37,459 nt of DNA. It comes from Nitrosopumilaceae archaeon. Its GTDB lineage: Archaea > Thermoproteota > Nitrososphaeria > Nitrososphaerales > Nitrosopumilaceae. The notes beneath the pieces were generated by a model. That model saw nothing but the letters and a program-made list of their open reading frames with translations. It made no database searches and was not told where the DNA came from. Numbering within the stretch: position 1 is the first letter of the stretch; each line of letters begins with the position of its first letter. Positions 1-8,046 of the stretch are shown one piece after another. The position numbers and the translations under genes were made by a program. The stretch covers positions 1-37,459 of the forward strand of contig UYNY03000025.1 in assembly GCA_900620265.3 (NCBI GenBank). Reading direction: 5' to 3'.

Positions 1-11
1 GCCGCCGTAGC

Positions 12-2048
12 ATGGATCTGCCCGAGGCCCTGCCTTTTGCGGCCGGCATAGCATCGTTTCTGGTCGCGGCCGGCATGGCCGCCTGGATATCGAGGCAGCC
101 TGCCGGCACCCCCCAGATGGCCGAGATATCAGAGGCCGTCCGCGTCGGGGCCGCCGCGTTCCTGAGGCGCGAGATGAAGATAATCGTGCCGGTGGCCGCC
201 GTCCTCTCGGCGGTCATCGCCGTCCTGCTCCAGCCCTCGAACGGGATAGCGTTCGCGGTCGGCGCCGCCCTCTCTGCGGTCGCCGGCATCATCTCGCTAA
301 AGATAACGGTAAAGGCGGCGGTCCGGGCTGCCAACATGAGCAGCAGCGGCCTCGGCAGGACGTTTGCAGTCGCGTTCCGCGGCGGTGCGACGGTCGGCCT
401 GGCCGTCCCCGCCATGGCACTGCTTGCCATAACCGGGCTGTACCTCGTGTACCAGGACCCGATAGCGGTCGCCGGCGTCGGGATCGGCGCCAGCCTGATA
501 GCCCTGTTCATCAGGATCGGCGGCGGCATATTCACAAAGGCCGCAGACATGGGCGCCGACCTTGTCGGCAAGGTCGAGGCCAACATACCGGAGGACGACC
601 CGCGCAACCCGGCCACCATCGCCGACAACGTGGGGGACAACGTGGGGGACGCGGCCGGCATGGGGTCGGACGTCTACGAGTCGTACATCGTCACCATACT
701 GGCCTCGCTGCTCATAGCTGCCCTCATCGGGGCCCCCGAGCTCTTCCTCTACCCGATACTGGTCGGCTCCGCCGGCATGATAGCCTCGATAGCCGGCGTG
801 GCGATAGTCAGGTCCGGCAACATCACGGATGTGATGCGGCCGCTTGACATATCGTTCTACGTCTCGGCCGCCATCGCGATCGCGCTCAACTATGTCTTCC
901 TGTCCTACGTGGCCGGCCCGTCGCCGGCCTCGCTGGCCCTCTTTGGCACCACCGTGATAGGCGTGGCGCTCGTCCCCGTGATCCAAAAGATAACCGACCA
1001 GTACACGAGCTACAAAAAGGGCCCCGTCTCTGAGATCGCCGCGTCCGCAAAGTGGGGGTACGCCTCGCTCACCCTGATGGGGATCATAAAGGGCATGCAG
1101 TCGACCGGCCCGTTCATGATCGCCATAGTGGCTGCCATCATCGCCTCGTACGTGCTGGCCTCCTCGGCGGCCCCGGAGGGCGCCGACCCCGTCCTGTACG
1201 GGATATTCGGCACGTCGCTCACCGCGATGGCGATGCTGAGCCTGGCCGGGATCGTCCTTAGCATCGACGCGTTCGGCCCCATCGCAGACAACGCCGGCGG
1301 GATAGTCGAGATGACCGGCATGGGGGAGGAGAACCGCAAGGTGACCGACGAGATAGACGCCGTCGGCAACACGACAAAGGCAGTCACAAAGGGGTTCGCC
1401 ATAGCAAGCGCGGCGCTCGCGGCCCTTGCCATGATCCAGGCGTTCCAGTTCGAGGCCTCGCACGTCTTTGGCGGCGTGGACCTTGACTACGGGCTCACCA
1501 ACCCCGCCATCATCGTGGGGCTGCTCGTCGGCGGGCTCGTCCCGTTCATCATCACCGGCCAGCTGATAAACGGCGTCTCGCGCGCGGCGGGGCGCATGGT
1601 CGACGAGGTGCGCCGCCAGTTCAAGTCGGATCCGGGGATCCTTGATGGCAGCTCAAAGCCCGACTATGCAAGGTGCGTCGACATCGCGACGGCCGCCTCG
1701 ATACGCGAGCTCTGGAAGCCGGCCGCCGTCGCCATCGCCGCCCCCATAGTCCTCGGCGTCCTGCTCGGGCCGTCGGCCGTCGCCGGCCTGCTGATGGGGT
1801 CCGTCGTGACGGGGATCCTGCTGGCGTACCACCTTGCCAACACCGGCGGCGCGTGGGACAACGCCAAAAAGCTCGTCGAGATGAGGGGCGAAAAGGGCAC
1901 CGAGGAGCACAAGGTGGCGGTCGTCGGGGATATAATCGGGGACCCCTACAAGGACACGGCGGGCCCGGCGCTCAACACGGTGATAAAGCTACTCAACACG
2001 ATAGCAATCGTCTTTGTCTCCTCGTTCGTGGCGGTCCTGTCCATCTAG
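12..2048 (+). CDS. hppA: Membrane-bound proton-translocating pyrophosphatase
   Basis: This 678-residue polytopic membrane protein hydrolyses pyrophosphate and uses the energy to pump protons out of the cell, recovering energy from biosynthetic PPi. The length and the many hydrophobic segments fit the family. The substrate and Mg-binding acidic motifs are present: DMGADLVGKVE near residue 179, DNVGDNVGD about 30 residues later, and GDIIGDPYKDTAGP near the C-terminus. The motif GNTTKA has lysine at residue 456; in this family a lysine there marks the K+-independent subclass (established knowledge), so this is probably a K+-independent H+ pump. The ATG lies 12 bases into the window, so its promoter is not visible. 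The stop TAG is shared through CTAG with the convergent gene at 2045-2215. Confidence 0.97.
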   Translation: MDLPEALPFAAGIASFLVAAGMAAWISRQPAGTPQMAEISEAVRVGAAAFLRREMKIIVPVAAVLSAVIAVLLQPSNGIAFAVGAALSAVAGIISLKITVKAAVRAANMSSSGLGRTFAVAFRGGATVGLAVPAMALLAITGLYLVYQDPIAVAGVGIGASLIALFIRIGGGIFTKAADMGADLVGKVEANIPEDDPRNPATIADNVGDNVGDAAGMGSDVYESYIVTILASLLIAALIGAPELFLYPILVGSAGMIASIAGVAIVRSGNITDVMRPLDISFYVSAAIAIALNYVFLSYVAGPSPASLALFGTTVIGVALVPVIQKITDQYTSYKKGPVSEIAASAKWGYASLTLMGIIKGMQSTGPFMIAIVAAIIASYVLASSAAPEGADPVLYGIFGTSLTAMAMLSLAGIVLSIDAFGPIADNAGGIVEMTGMGEENRKVTDEIDAVGNTTKAVTKGFAIASAALAALAMIQAFQFEASHVFGGVDLDYGLTNPAIIVGLLVGGLVPFIITGQLINGVSRAAGRMVDEVRRQFKSDPGILDGSSKPDYARCVDIATAASIRELWKPAAVAIAAPIVLGVLLGPSAVAGLLMGSVVTGILLAYHLANTGGAWDNAKKLVEMRGEKGTEEHKVAVVGDIIGDPYKDTAGPALNTVIKLLNTIAIVFVSSFVAVLSI

Positions 2049-2215
2049 GACTGCTTGTCCAGCTCGTCTATCCTGGCCCGTATGTCCGCCTCCAGCGTGG
2101 GGCGGTGCTTTTGGCAGAACCCAAAGTACCCGTCCACCGTCTGGATGCATCCGCACATCCACCTGGTCTCTACGTCTCCCTCGACGGTCCAGCGGGCGTA
2201 CCTGCTCCCTGCCAT
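2045..2215 (-). CDS. Small Cys-rich conserved protein (56 aa), unknown function
   Basis: I do not recognise a named family. The 56-residue product has a CGC motif, then a CQKH motif about 11 residues later, which could bind a metal, and an acidic helical C-terminus (EADIRARIDELDKQ). The frame stays open further upstream to 2425, but that extension runs through the neighbouring gene. The internal ATG at 2213-2215 is preferred because a TATA-like ATTTAAAG at 2239-2246 lies about 28 nt upstream, the leaderless spacing seen across this window. Its stop overlaps that of hppA by four bases. Confidence 0.7.
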   Translation of the reverse strand: MAGSRYARWTVEGDVETRWMCGCIQTVDGYFGFCQKHRPTLEADIRARIDELDKQS

Positions 2216-2254
2216 GCCCGGGCGACGGCGCGCGGCGTGATTTAAAGCATTCAT

Positions 2255-2261
2255 AAAAAAA
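2255..2261 (-). terminator. Oligo-T terminator after the DUF2024 gene
   Basis: Read on the minus strand this is a run of seven T about 20 nt after the stop codon of the DUF2024 gene at 2281-2538. Archaeal RNA polymerase commonly terminates at such T tracts without a hairpin. It lies just upstream of the TATA box of the next minus-strand gene. Confidence 0.55.
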
Positions 2262-2280
2262 TGGGGGGATGGGGGCGTGC

Positions 2281-2538
2281 CTAGTTGCAGCCTTCCATCT
2301 TTTGGATGTAATAGCCCTTTTCGGTGATCTCCTTCTCGACGTGCTCGGGGGCCCCCTGGGAGTGGCAAAAGCTGCACTCCTTTGAGGTCATCTCCGCCCC
2401 GGCCTCGCCTACGGAGGCGAGCCACTCCTTGCCATACGCTATGGCCTTGTCGTGGTCCTTTACGCCGGTGATCACGTCAAAGTGCATCGTGCGGCCGTCA
2501 GAGGCCTTTACGTACGTGTCGTAGACGTGTACTTCCAT
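2281..2538 (-). CDS. DUF2024 family protein
   Basis: The 85-residue product begins with MEVHVYDTYVKA and continues with TMHFDV and an AIAYGKEWL helix, then a CSFCHSQ motif; this pattern matches the DUF2024 family of small proteins whose function is unknown. The CxxCH-like motif might bind metal, which is inference. The ATG at 2536-2538 has a TATA-like TATTTAA at 2561-2567, about 26 nt upstream, so the transcript is probably leaderless and monocistronic. A T7 tract follows the gene. Confidence 0.85.
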   Translation of the reverse strand: MEVHVYDTYVKASDGRTMHFDVITGVKDHDKAIAYGKEWLASVGEAGAEMTSKECSFCHSQGAPEHVEKEITEKGYYIQKMEGCN

Positions 2539-2648
2539 GCGGGGCCCCCGCGCGAGGGGCTATTTAACTCAAAACGCCCCGCGGGGGGGCCGGCACGCGC
2601 CCCCCGCGTCCTAAATCTGCCTTGCTCCCCCTCCCGGATCCGGGGCCC

Positions 2649-3035
2649 CTACGTCCTGCGTATGCCGACCTCCCTCACGCCGCCGGCTGCCTCGTAGGCG
2701 GCAAACGCCCCGTCGACCCCCGAGTAGATGACCCAGGGGACGGCGTTTGCGGCCATGTACCTCTCGTCGGTCGCGGACGGGCGCGCGGCCGAGGCCGGGT
2801 GCGAGTGGAATATCCCGACGACCTCCTCGCCGCGCCCCTCGGCCGCCCCGTATATCTCAAGCAGCCTCTCAGGCCGTATCGAAAAGCTGGCCCCCGACGC
2901 GTCGGCGTTCTCTGCAAGCTCTGCCCGCGCGACCCGCCTGCCCCTCCCGAGCAGCACGGCGCACGCCTCGTGGGGGCTCGACCTCCTGGCGTGCGCCTCT
3001 AGCTCCCCAAGCACGGCGCCCGGTATCTCGATCAT
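2649..3035 (-). CDS. JAB1/MPN/Mov34 (JAMM) metalloprotease domain protein
   Basis: A single-domain JAMM protein of 128 residues. The zinc-site signature HxHx7SxxD is complete: H77, H79, S87 and D90 in the segment HSHPASAARPSATD, with the upstream glutamate E23 in PHEACAVLLG as the likely catalytic acid. Archaeal JAMM enzymes remove ubiquitin-like modifiers from proteins or release sulfur-carrier proteins; which applies here cannot be told. The ATG at 3033-3035 shares one base with the TGA of the cupredoxin gene upstream (TGATG), so translation is probably coupled. A 12-residue longer frame exists but would sit inside the upstream gene. Confidence 0.88.
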   Translation of the reverse strand: MIEIPGAVLGELEAHARRSSPHEACAVLLGRGRRVARAELAENADASGASFSIRPERLLEIYGAAEGRGEEVVGIFHSHPASAARPSATDERYMAANAVPWVIYSGVDGAFAAYEAAGGVREVGIRRT

Positions 3036-4132
3036 CAAGGCGCAGTTACTGTGACGGTCCCTATCATCCACGGGTGCAGCGTGCAGATGTACTCGTACGT
3101 GCCCGGCTCCTCGAACACCTGCTCGAACGTCCCGCCGGCGCTGATGATCCCAGAGTCAAACGGGCCGCCGACGGTCCCGGCGACCGTCCCGTCGGTGGTC
3201 CCCGACGCCGTGTGCAGCGTGGGATCCTCGTTCTCCCATAGCACCTTTCCGCCGGCCGGTATCGACACCTCGGCCGGCTCATAGTACACCTGCCCCTCCG
3301 ATACCGTGGCCGCCCCCTCCGGTATGACCACCACCGCGTCGGGGCCGGCGGGATCGGTGATCTCAAGCGTGCTTGTCATCCACGGGTGCACGATGCAGAT
3401 ATAGTCGTACGTCCCCGCCTCGAGCGCCGACGTGTCAAGCACGTACGTGTCGCCGGTCGCCACAAGCCCCGTGTCAAACGTCTCGCCGAGGTCCGCCGAA
3501 CTGGTGGCAGTATGCGCTACAATGTCGGCGTTGAACCATCCTAGCAGCTGCCCCCGCTCGACCGTGATGCCGTCCGGATCATAGTCGGGCGCCCCGTCCA
3601 CGTCCGACCCCTCGAGCATCGTCACCACGACGTCAGGCTCCAGCACCGGCTCCTCCTCGACGGGCGCCGCCTGGGGCACCATGTACGTGTCGGGACTGAC
3701 GAACCCGAACGCCACCCACATTATTATCCCGGTGGCCGCCGCCATGGCCGTTATCGACCCGATCGGCTTTACCACCTTTGGATGCTTCATCGCAAGGTAT
3801 GCTATGATGATCGCCGGGAAGGCTATCCCCATCAGGACGCCTGCCAGCGTCAGGGTGTAGCTTGACGACCCGTACGAGAGGGCGAACGCCCCGAACCCCA
3901 GCGCTATGGAGAGGATGACGAGGGTGGTCGCCTTTGCCCGGTTGCTGGTCGAGATCCCCCCGTCCAGTATGCCGGCTGCCAGGAAGATCAGCCCCACGAA
4001 CATCGTGAGCCCCGAGAGGGCGTGCATGCCGTCTATGAACGTGTGGGCGATCTCGGCGTAGGAGAGGACCACGCCGGCAAGCCCGATCGACGTGAGTCCC
4101 ATCCCGGGCATCATGAGGTCCCAGTTGCTCAT
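3035..4132 (-). CDS. Membrane protein with two cupredoxin (plastocyanin-like) domains
   Basis: The first roughly 150 of 365 residues form several transmembrane helices (for example GLTMFVGLIFLAAGIL and AGVLMGIAFPAIIIAYLAM). Two cupredoxin domains follow, each with a type-1 copper site: an upstream histidine (VAHTATS; LHTASGT) and a C-x2-H-x2-M loop (CIVHPWM; CTLHPWM). Such copper proteins are abundant in ammonia-oxidising archaea and are thought to replace cytochrome c as electron carriers outside the membrane. A GTG at 4147 would add five residues, but the TATA-like element at 4154-4164 is centred 27 nt before the ATG at 4130-4132 and only 12 nt before the GTG, so the ATG is preferred. The JAMM gene follows with a one-base overlap. 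Confidence 0.92.
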   Translation of the reverse strand: MSNWDLMMPGMGLTSIGLAGVVLSYAEIAHTFIDGMHALSGLTMFVGLIFLAAGILDGGISTSNRAKATTLVILSIALGFGAFALSYGSSSYTLTLAGVLMGIAFPAIIIAYLAMKHPKVVKPIGSITAMAAATGIIMWVAFGFVSPDTYMVPQAAPVEEEPVLEPDVVVTMLEGSDVDGAPDYDPDGITVERGQLLGWFNADIVAHTATSSADLGETFDTGLVATGDTYVLDTSALEAGTYDYICIVHPWMTSTLEITDPAGPDAVVVIPEGAATVSEGQVYYEPAEVSIPAGGKVLWENEDPTLHTASGTTDGTVAGTVGGPFDSGIISAGGTFEQVFEEPGTYEYICTLHPWMIGTVTVTAP

Positions 4133-4232
4133 CTGCCCCGCCCGCACGCACCGATATACTTATTCCTTTTGAAGGGCGGCGCAGGGTGCCGCGCCCGGAC
4201 GAAGGGATTAAAAGGCTGCGCGGGGGGCCCCG

Positions 4233-5120
4233 GTGGGGTTGGGGTTACGAGAGATATCCGAGGTCTCAAAGCCCCGGATCGTGGTGCTGCTGGTGATAAC
4301 CGCCGTGGCCTCGATGTACGCGGCGGGCCAGATCTCAGGCGATCCGCCCGGGGCGTGGGCCTACCTCCACATCGTGGTGGCCGGGGCCGCGGCATCGGCC
4401 GGATCGAGCGCCCTGAACCACTATTACGACCGGGACATCGACCCCCGCATGTCCCGGACCCGCTCCCGGCCCATCCCGTCGGGCCGGATGCCGGCCCGGC
4501 ACGCCCTCGTCTACGGGGTCTCGGTCAGCTGCGCCTCGGTCGTCTACGGGTACTTTTTACTCAACCCCGCCTCGGCCCTCTTTATCGCGGCCGGCATCTT
4601 CTCGTACGTGGTCATCTACACGGCCTGGCTCAAGCGCCTCAACACGTCGAACATCGTGATAGGCGGGATCGCCGGCAGCGCGGCCGCCTGGGCCGGGTGG
4701 GCCGGGGCCACCGGCACGCTCGACCTGCTGGGGTTCCTCGTCGGGTTCTTGGTGTTCGTCTGGACGCCGTCGCACTTTTGGTGCCTTGCAATGAAGATGC
4801 GCGACGAGTACGCGCAGGCCGGCGTCCCCATGCTGCCCGTCGTCGTCGGCATGCAAAAGACCTCAAAGTACATACTCGTCAACACCGCCATACTGCTGCC
4901 GTACTCGCTGGCGCTGCTGCTGGTGCCCGGCGGCCTCGGCGCAGCGTATGCTGCGATAGCGGCCGCCTCCGGCGGGCTGATGCTGGTCTACCACTACCGC
5001 CTCTTGAGGACCCCGACGCCAGAGTTCGCGTGGAAGGCGTACAAGGTGACGGCGCCATACCTTACGGTGATATTCGCGGCCGTCGCCATCGACGCGGCGC
5101 TCGGCGCCCCGCTGGCCTAG
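4233..5120 (+). CDS. ctaB: Protoheme IX farnesyltransferase (heme O synthase)
   Basis: This UbiA-superfamily prenyltransferase attaches a farnesyl group to heme b, giving heme O for the terminal heme-copper oxidase. The 295-residue protein is polytopic, and the prenyl-diphosphate motif is visible as NHYYDRDIDPRMSRTRSRP, with a second conserved region around TPSHFWCLAMKMRDEY, both characteristic of CtaB/CyoE. The start is a GTG at 4233; a TATA-like ATTAAAA at 4207-4213 is about 23 nt upstream. It is divergent from the cupredoxin gene, and both serve the respiratory chain. The stop TAG shares CTAG with the convergent gene at 5117-5395. Confidence 0.95.
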   Translation: MGLGLREISEVSKPRIVVLLVITAVASMYAAGQISGDPPGAWAYLHIVVAGAAASAGSSALNHYYDRDIDPRMSRTRSRPIPSGRMPARHALVYGVSVSCASVVYGYFLLNPASALFIAAGIFSYVVIYTAWLKRLNTSNIVIGGIAGSAAAWAGWAGATGTLDLLGFLVGFLVFVWTPSHFWCLAMKMRDEYAQAGVPMLPVVVGMQKTSKYILVNTAILLPYSLALLLVPGGLGAAYAAIAAASGGLMLVYHYRLLRTPTPEFAWKAYKVTAPYLTVIFAAVAIDAALGAPLA

Positions 5121-5395
5121 CCCCTGCCGACGCCCGGAAAGCTCGCCTCATAGTCGCGCTCGCCGCCGCGCTCCTCCTGCGGCTCGGGGACGCACGCCTC
5201 TATCCTGCGCTCGTCCTTTGTCATCCATGAGACGCGCGCAAGCCCCATTATCTCAAGGTCCAGCAGCGTCTTGTCGAACCTGTCCTGCGGGACGGGATCC
5301 CCCTTTCTTGAGAGCGCCTTTTGCAGGTCGGCATCGGTCATCGAGCCTGCCGCCTTTATCGCCTCATGCATCCGGTTCCTCAGCGGGAGCGTCAT
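5117..5395 (-). CDS. Small winged-helix-like protein downstream of cdc48
   Basis: A 92-residue protein without a family I can name. The segment from residue 7 to 60 (helix, AGSMTDADLQKAL, then FDKTLLDLEIMGLARV) has the helix-turn-helix-wing rhythm of a winged-helix domain, so nucleic acid or protein binding is possible. The C-terminus is charged and probably disordered. The ATG overlaps the TGA of cdc48 as ATGA, so it is co-transcribed and probably translationally coupled with cdc48. A role as a regulator or adaptor of Cdc48 is conjecture. Confidence 0.75.
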   Translation of the reverse strand: MTLPLRNRMHEAIKAAGSMTDADLQKALSRKGDPVPQDRFDKTLLDLEIMGLARVSWMTKDERRIEACVPEPQEERGGERDYEASFPGVGRG

Positions 5396-7548
5396 CCGTA
5401 GAACGCCTCGCTCCTCGGGATCGCGTTAGATATACCTTCCCGCACCGACGAGTACCACCTGTCCACCTCCCTCGTTATGGAGGGCCTGACGCGGCCCAGG
5501 GCCCCGTCAAAGTCGGCGCTCGACACCATGGCCGACCCGCGCCCGATGGCCCCGACGGCCGCCTCCCTGCAGAGGGCCGCAAGGTCGGCCCCCGTGTAGT
5601 TCTTGGTGGCCACGGCTATCTCCCGCAGGTCGACGTCCTCAAGCGGCATGCCCCCTGCCAGTATCCGGATTATCTCCAGCCTGCCCTGCTCGTCGGGCGG
5701 CTCTGCATAGACGGCAAGGTCCAGCCTGCCGGTCCTCAGCAGCGAGCCGTCAAGCATGTCCGGCCTGCTGGTCACCCCCACGACGGCGACGCCGGCCGGC
5801 GCCCCCTCGATCTCGGTGAGCAGCTGGCTGAGCACCGACTCGGCGGCCCCCCCCTCGCCGGTCCTCCCCCTTGCAAGCGAGTCGACCTCGTCAAGTATCA
5901 CGACGCACGGGGCTGACGACTTTGCCTTTTTGAAGATCTCGCGCACGGCCTTCTCCGACTCGCCGGTCCACCTGCTGAACACCTCGGGGCCGCGCACCAG
6001 TATCATGTTGGCGCCCGTCTCGGCCGCCAGCGCCCTTGCAAGCAGCGTCTTGCCGCAGCCGGGCGGCCCGTAGATGAGCGCCCCGCCTGGCGCCCTGACC
6101 CCCATCCTCGAGAACCTGTCGGGGTCGGAGACGGCGGCGGCCAGGTTGTCTGAGAGCGTCTTCTTTGCTCCCGCCAGCCCCCCCACGTCCTTCCACATCA
6201 CGCGCGGCCTCTCGACGTAGAACTCGCGCATGGCCGTCGGGACGATGACGCGCATGGCCTCGTAAAAGTCGACGGCCTTTATCTCCATGGACTGGAGCAC
6301 CCCCGACGGGATCCTCTCCGTCTCGAGGTCTATCTCCGGCAGGTACCTGCGTATCGCCTTGAGGGCCGCCTCCCTGCACAGCGACTTTATGTCGGCGCCC
6401 GTGTAGCCGTGCAGCTCGGCGGCAAGCTCCTGCAGGTCGACCGAGGAGGCCACCGGCATCCCCCTGGCGTGTATCTGGAGTATCTCGAGGCGCCCGTCGG
6501 CGTTGGGGACCGATATCTCAAACTCGCGGTCGAACCTGCCCGGCCTCCGCAGCGCCGGATCCACCCCCTCGGGCCTGTTGGTGGCGCCCAGCACCACCAC
6601 GCCGCCCCGGTCGTCGAGGCCGTCCATGAGGGCCAGCAGCTGCGCCACCACCCTCTTCTCGACCTCGCCGTACGCATCACCCCTCCGCGGCGCTATGGCG
6701 TCCATCTCGTCTATGAATATGATGCTCGGCGCGTGCTCCCTTGCCTCCTTGAAGATCTCCCTCATCCGGGCCTCGGACTCGCCATAGTACTTGTTCATTA
6801 TCTCGGGGCCGTTGACCAGGAAGATCCGCGCCTCTGACTCGCTGGCAAGCACCCTTGCAAGCAGCGTCTTGCCGCAGCCGGGCGGGCCGTACAGCAGTAT
6901 CCCGCCGTGCGGCTCGATTCCGAGCCTCTGGAAGAGCTCGGGGTGCCGCAGCGGGAGCTCGACGACCTCGCGCATGGCGCCCACCTCCTTTGCGAGCCCG
7001 CCGACCTCCTCGTAGGTGGCCCGCGGCCTGCCCGGCCCGCCGCCGCCCTCCGTTATGGCCACCTGCGTGGACCTCTCGATGCGGACGGCGCCGGCCGGCG
7101 AGACCTTTGAGACGACAAAGTCCATCGGCCTTGCAAGGATGGTCACCGATATCTCGTCCCCCTGGACGAGCGGGAGCCCCCTGAGGCGCCCCTTTACGAA
7201 CTCTGTGAACTCGTTGTCGGTGTGCGCCGGCCCGCCCGACGGCGCCAGGGAGACGGACCTTGCCGGCCTCGCCTGCACGCGCCTTGCGCGCACGACGTCG
7301 CCGAGCTGCGCCCCGGCGTTCTTGCGCGTCTGCCCGTCGATGCGGACGACGTCCTGGTGCTTTTCGTCCTCGTCGGCCGGCCAGAGCACGGCGCAGCTGG
7401 TGCCCGATCCCGATATCTCGACGATGTCGCCGGGGGACGCCTTTAGCGCGTCCATTATCCCCGGCCCCACGCGCGCCCTCTTCTTGCCGACGTCGCGCTG
7501 CTTTGCCTCGCCGACGCGCACCTGGAGCGCCCCGATCCCGCGGGCCAT
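5392..7548 (-). CDS. cdc48: Cdc48/VAT-type AAA+ ATPase
   Basis: A 718-residue unfoldase with the full Cdc48 architecture. It has an N-terminal substrate-binding domain (about 1-165), a D1 AAA domain with Walker A GPPGCGKT at 221-228 and Walker B IIFIDE at 276-281, and a D2 domain with Walker A at about 494-501 and Walker B VVILDE. The arginine-finger segment in D1 is RRPGRFDRE; in D2 it reads LLRTGRLD, where threonine replaces the usual proline but both arginines remain. The last three residues, F-Y-G, fit the hydrophobic-Tyr-X motif used by archaeal Cdc48 to dock on the 20S proteasome (established for other archaea; inferred here). It follows the EF-1 beta gene by 1 nt. Confidence 0.96.
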   Translation of the reverse strand: MARGIGALQVRVGEAKQRDVGKKRARVGPGIMDALKASPGDIVEISGSGTSCAVLWPADEDEKHQDVVRIDGQTRKNAGAQLGDVVRARRVQARPARSVSLAPSGGPAHTDNEFTEFVKGRLRGLPLVQGDEISVTILARPMDFVVSKVSPAGAVRIERSTQVAITEGGGGPGRPRATYEEVGGLAKEVGAMREVVELPLRHPELFQRLGIEPHGGILLYGPPGCGKTLLARVLASESEARIFLVNGPEIMNKYYGESEARMREIFKEAREHAPSIIFIDEMDAIAPRRGDAYGEVEKRVVAQLLALMDGLDDRGGVVVLGATNRPEGVDPALRRPGRFDREFEISVPNADGRLEILQIHARGMPVASSVDLQELAAELHGYTGADIKSLCREAALKAIRRYLPEIDLETERIPSGVLQSMEIKAVDFYEAMRVIVPTAMREFYVERPRVMWKDVGGLAGAKKTLSDNLAAAVSDPDRFSRMGVRAPGGALIYGPPGCGKTLLARALAAETGANMILVRGPEVFSRWTGESEKAVREIFKKAKSSAPCVVILDEVDSLARGRTGEGGAAESVLSQLLTEIEGAPAGVAVVGVTSRPDMLDGSLLRTGRLDLAVYAEPPDEQGRLEIIRILAGGMPLEDVDLREIAVATKNYTGADLAALCREAAVGAIGRGSAMVSSADFDGALGRVRPSITREVDRWYSSVREGISNAIPRSEAFYG

Positions 7549-7549
7549 C

Positions 7550-7831
7550 CTACTTCATGTCCACCGACATGCGGCTCATGTTGAGGACCTCAAACTCGCT
7601 CACGCCGCCGGCCCCCCTGGCCGCCGCCTCGAGCGCGTCCATCTGCCCCTCCCTGTCATCTAGCACGAACTCGGCCTTTAGGAACTTTAACCCGAACGCC
7701 AGCGGCTCCTCCGTGTGCCCCCTCATGCTCATCCCCTCCGGCAGGGCCGATCCCACGTCGGCGGCCATCCGCGCAAGGTCCGTCTCGGTCCCCTCCGGGA
7801 GGATCTTTGCGACGACCAGTATCCGGGCCAT
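7550..7831 (-). CDS. ef1b: Translation elongation factor 1 beta (aEF1B)
   Basis: The 93-residue product has the length and pattern of archaeal EF-1 beta, the nucleotide exchange factor that reloads EF-1 alpha with GTP. The segments [10 protein letters not shown], the [19 protein letters not shown] strand-helix and [13 protein letters not shown] all match. It sits 2 nt after the small zinc-ribbon gene, an arrangement that recurs in many archaea, and 1 nt before cdc48, so zinc protein, EF-1 beta, Cdc48 and the winged-helix protein form one operon read from the promoter at 8038-8046. Confidence 0.93.
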   Translation of the reverse strand: MARILVVAKILPEGTETDLARMAADVGSALPEGMSMRGHTEEPLAFGLKFLKAEFVLDDREGQMDALEAAARGAGGVSEFEVLNMSRMSVDMK

Positions 7832-7833
7832 CC

Positions 7834-8013
7834 TCAGGGCCCCTCAAAGCCGCACTTTGGGCAGGCGTACTCGCGCGCCGCCTCCCTGCAGCTCTGGCAC
7901 CTCCATATCCTCTCCTCGCCGCAGTCGGGGCAGTCAAACTTTACGCACTTGTCGTTGGGCATGACGTGCCTCTTGCAGCAGCTGCACCTTGGCAGCGATA
8001 TCGTCGATGACAT
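7834..8013 (-). CDS. Small double zinc-finger protein (HVO_2753-like)
   Basis: Four paired-cysteine motifs lie in 59 residues (CSCC, CPDCG, CQSC, CPKCG), enough for two zinc ions, and the ending [10 protein letters not shown] is typical of the archaeal family that precedes EF-1 beta. The family is thought to act near translation or RNA, but its biochemical role is not settled. The frame is open up to an ATG at 8040, yet that ATG lies inside the TATA-like element at 8038-8046. The internal ATG at 8011-8013, about 29 nt from the TATA centre, is the credible start and gives the usual family length. Confidence 0.88.
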   Translation of the reverse strand: MSSTISLPRCSCCKRHVMPNDKCVKFDCPDCGEERIWRCQSCREAAREYACPKCGFEGP

Positions 8014-8037
8014 GCGTGGCGCCGGCCCGGCCCGTTT

Positions 8038-8046
8038 CATTTATAG
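8038..8046 (-). promoter_or_regulatory. TATA box of the zinc protein - ef1b - cdc48 operon
   Basis: On the minus strand this reads CTATAAATG, centred about 29 nt before the ATG at 8013. It overlaps the stop codon of the upstream geranylgeranyl reductase gene, so the operon promoter sits at the very end of the preceding gene. Confidence 0.6.

Noticed and set aside
297-1463. 388-residue frame antisense to hppA
   Set aside because: It is a mirror of the GC-biased codon use of hppA; composition is Arg/Gly/His-rich with no domain, and hppA is unambiguous.
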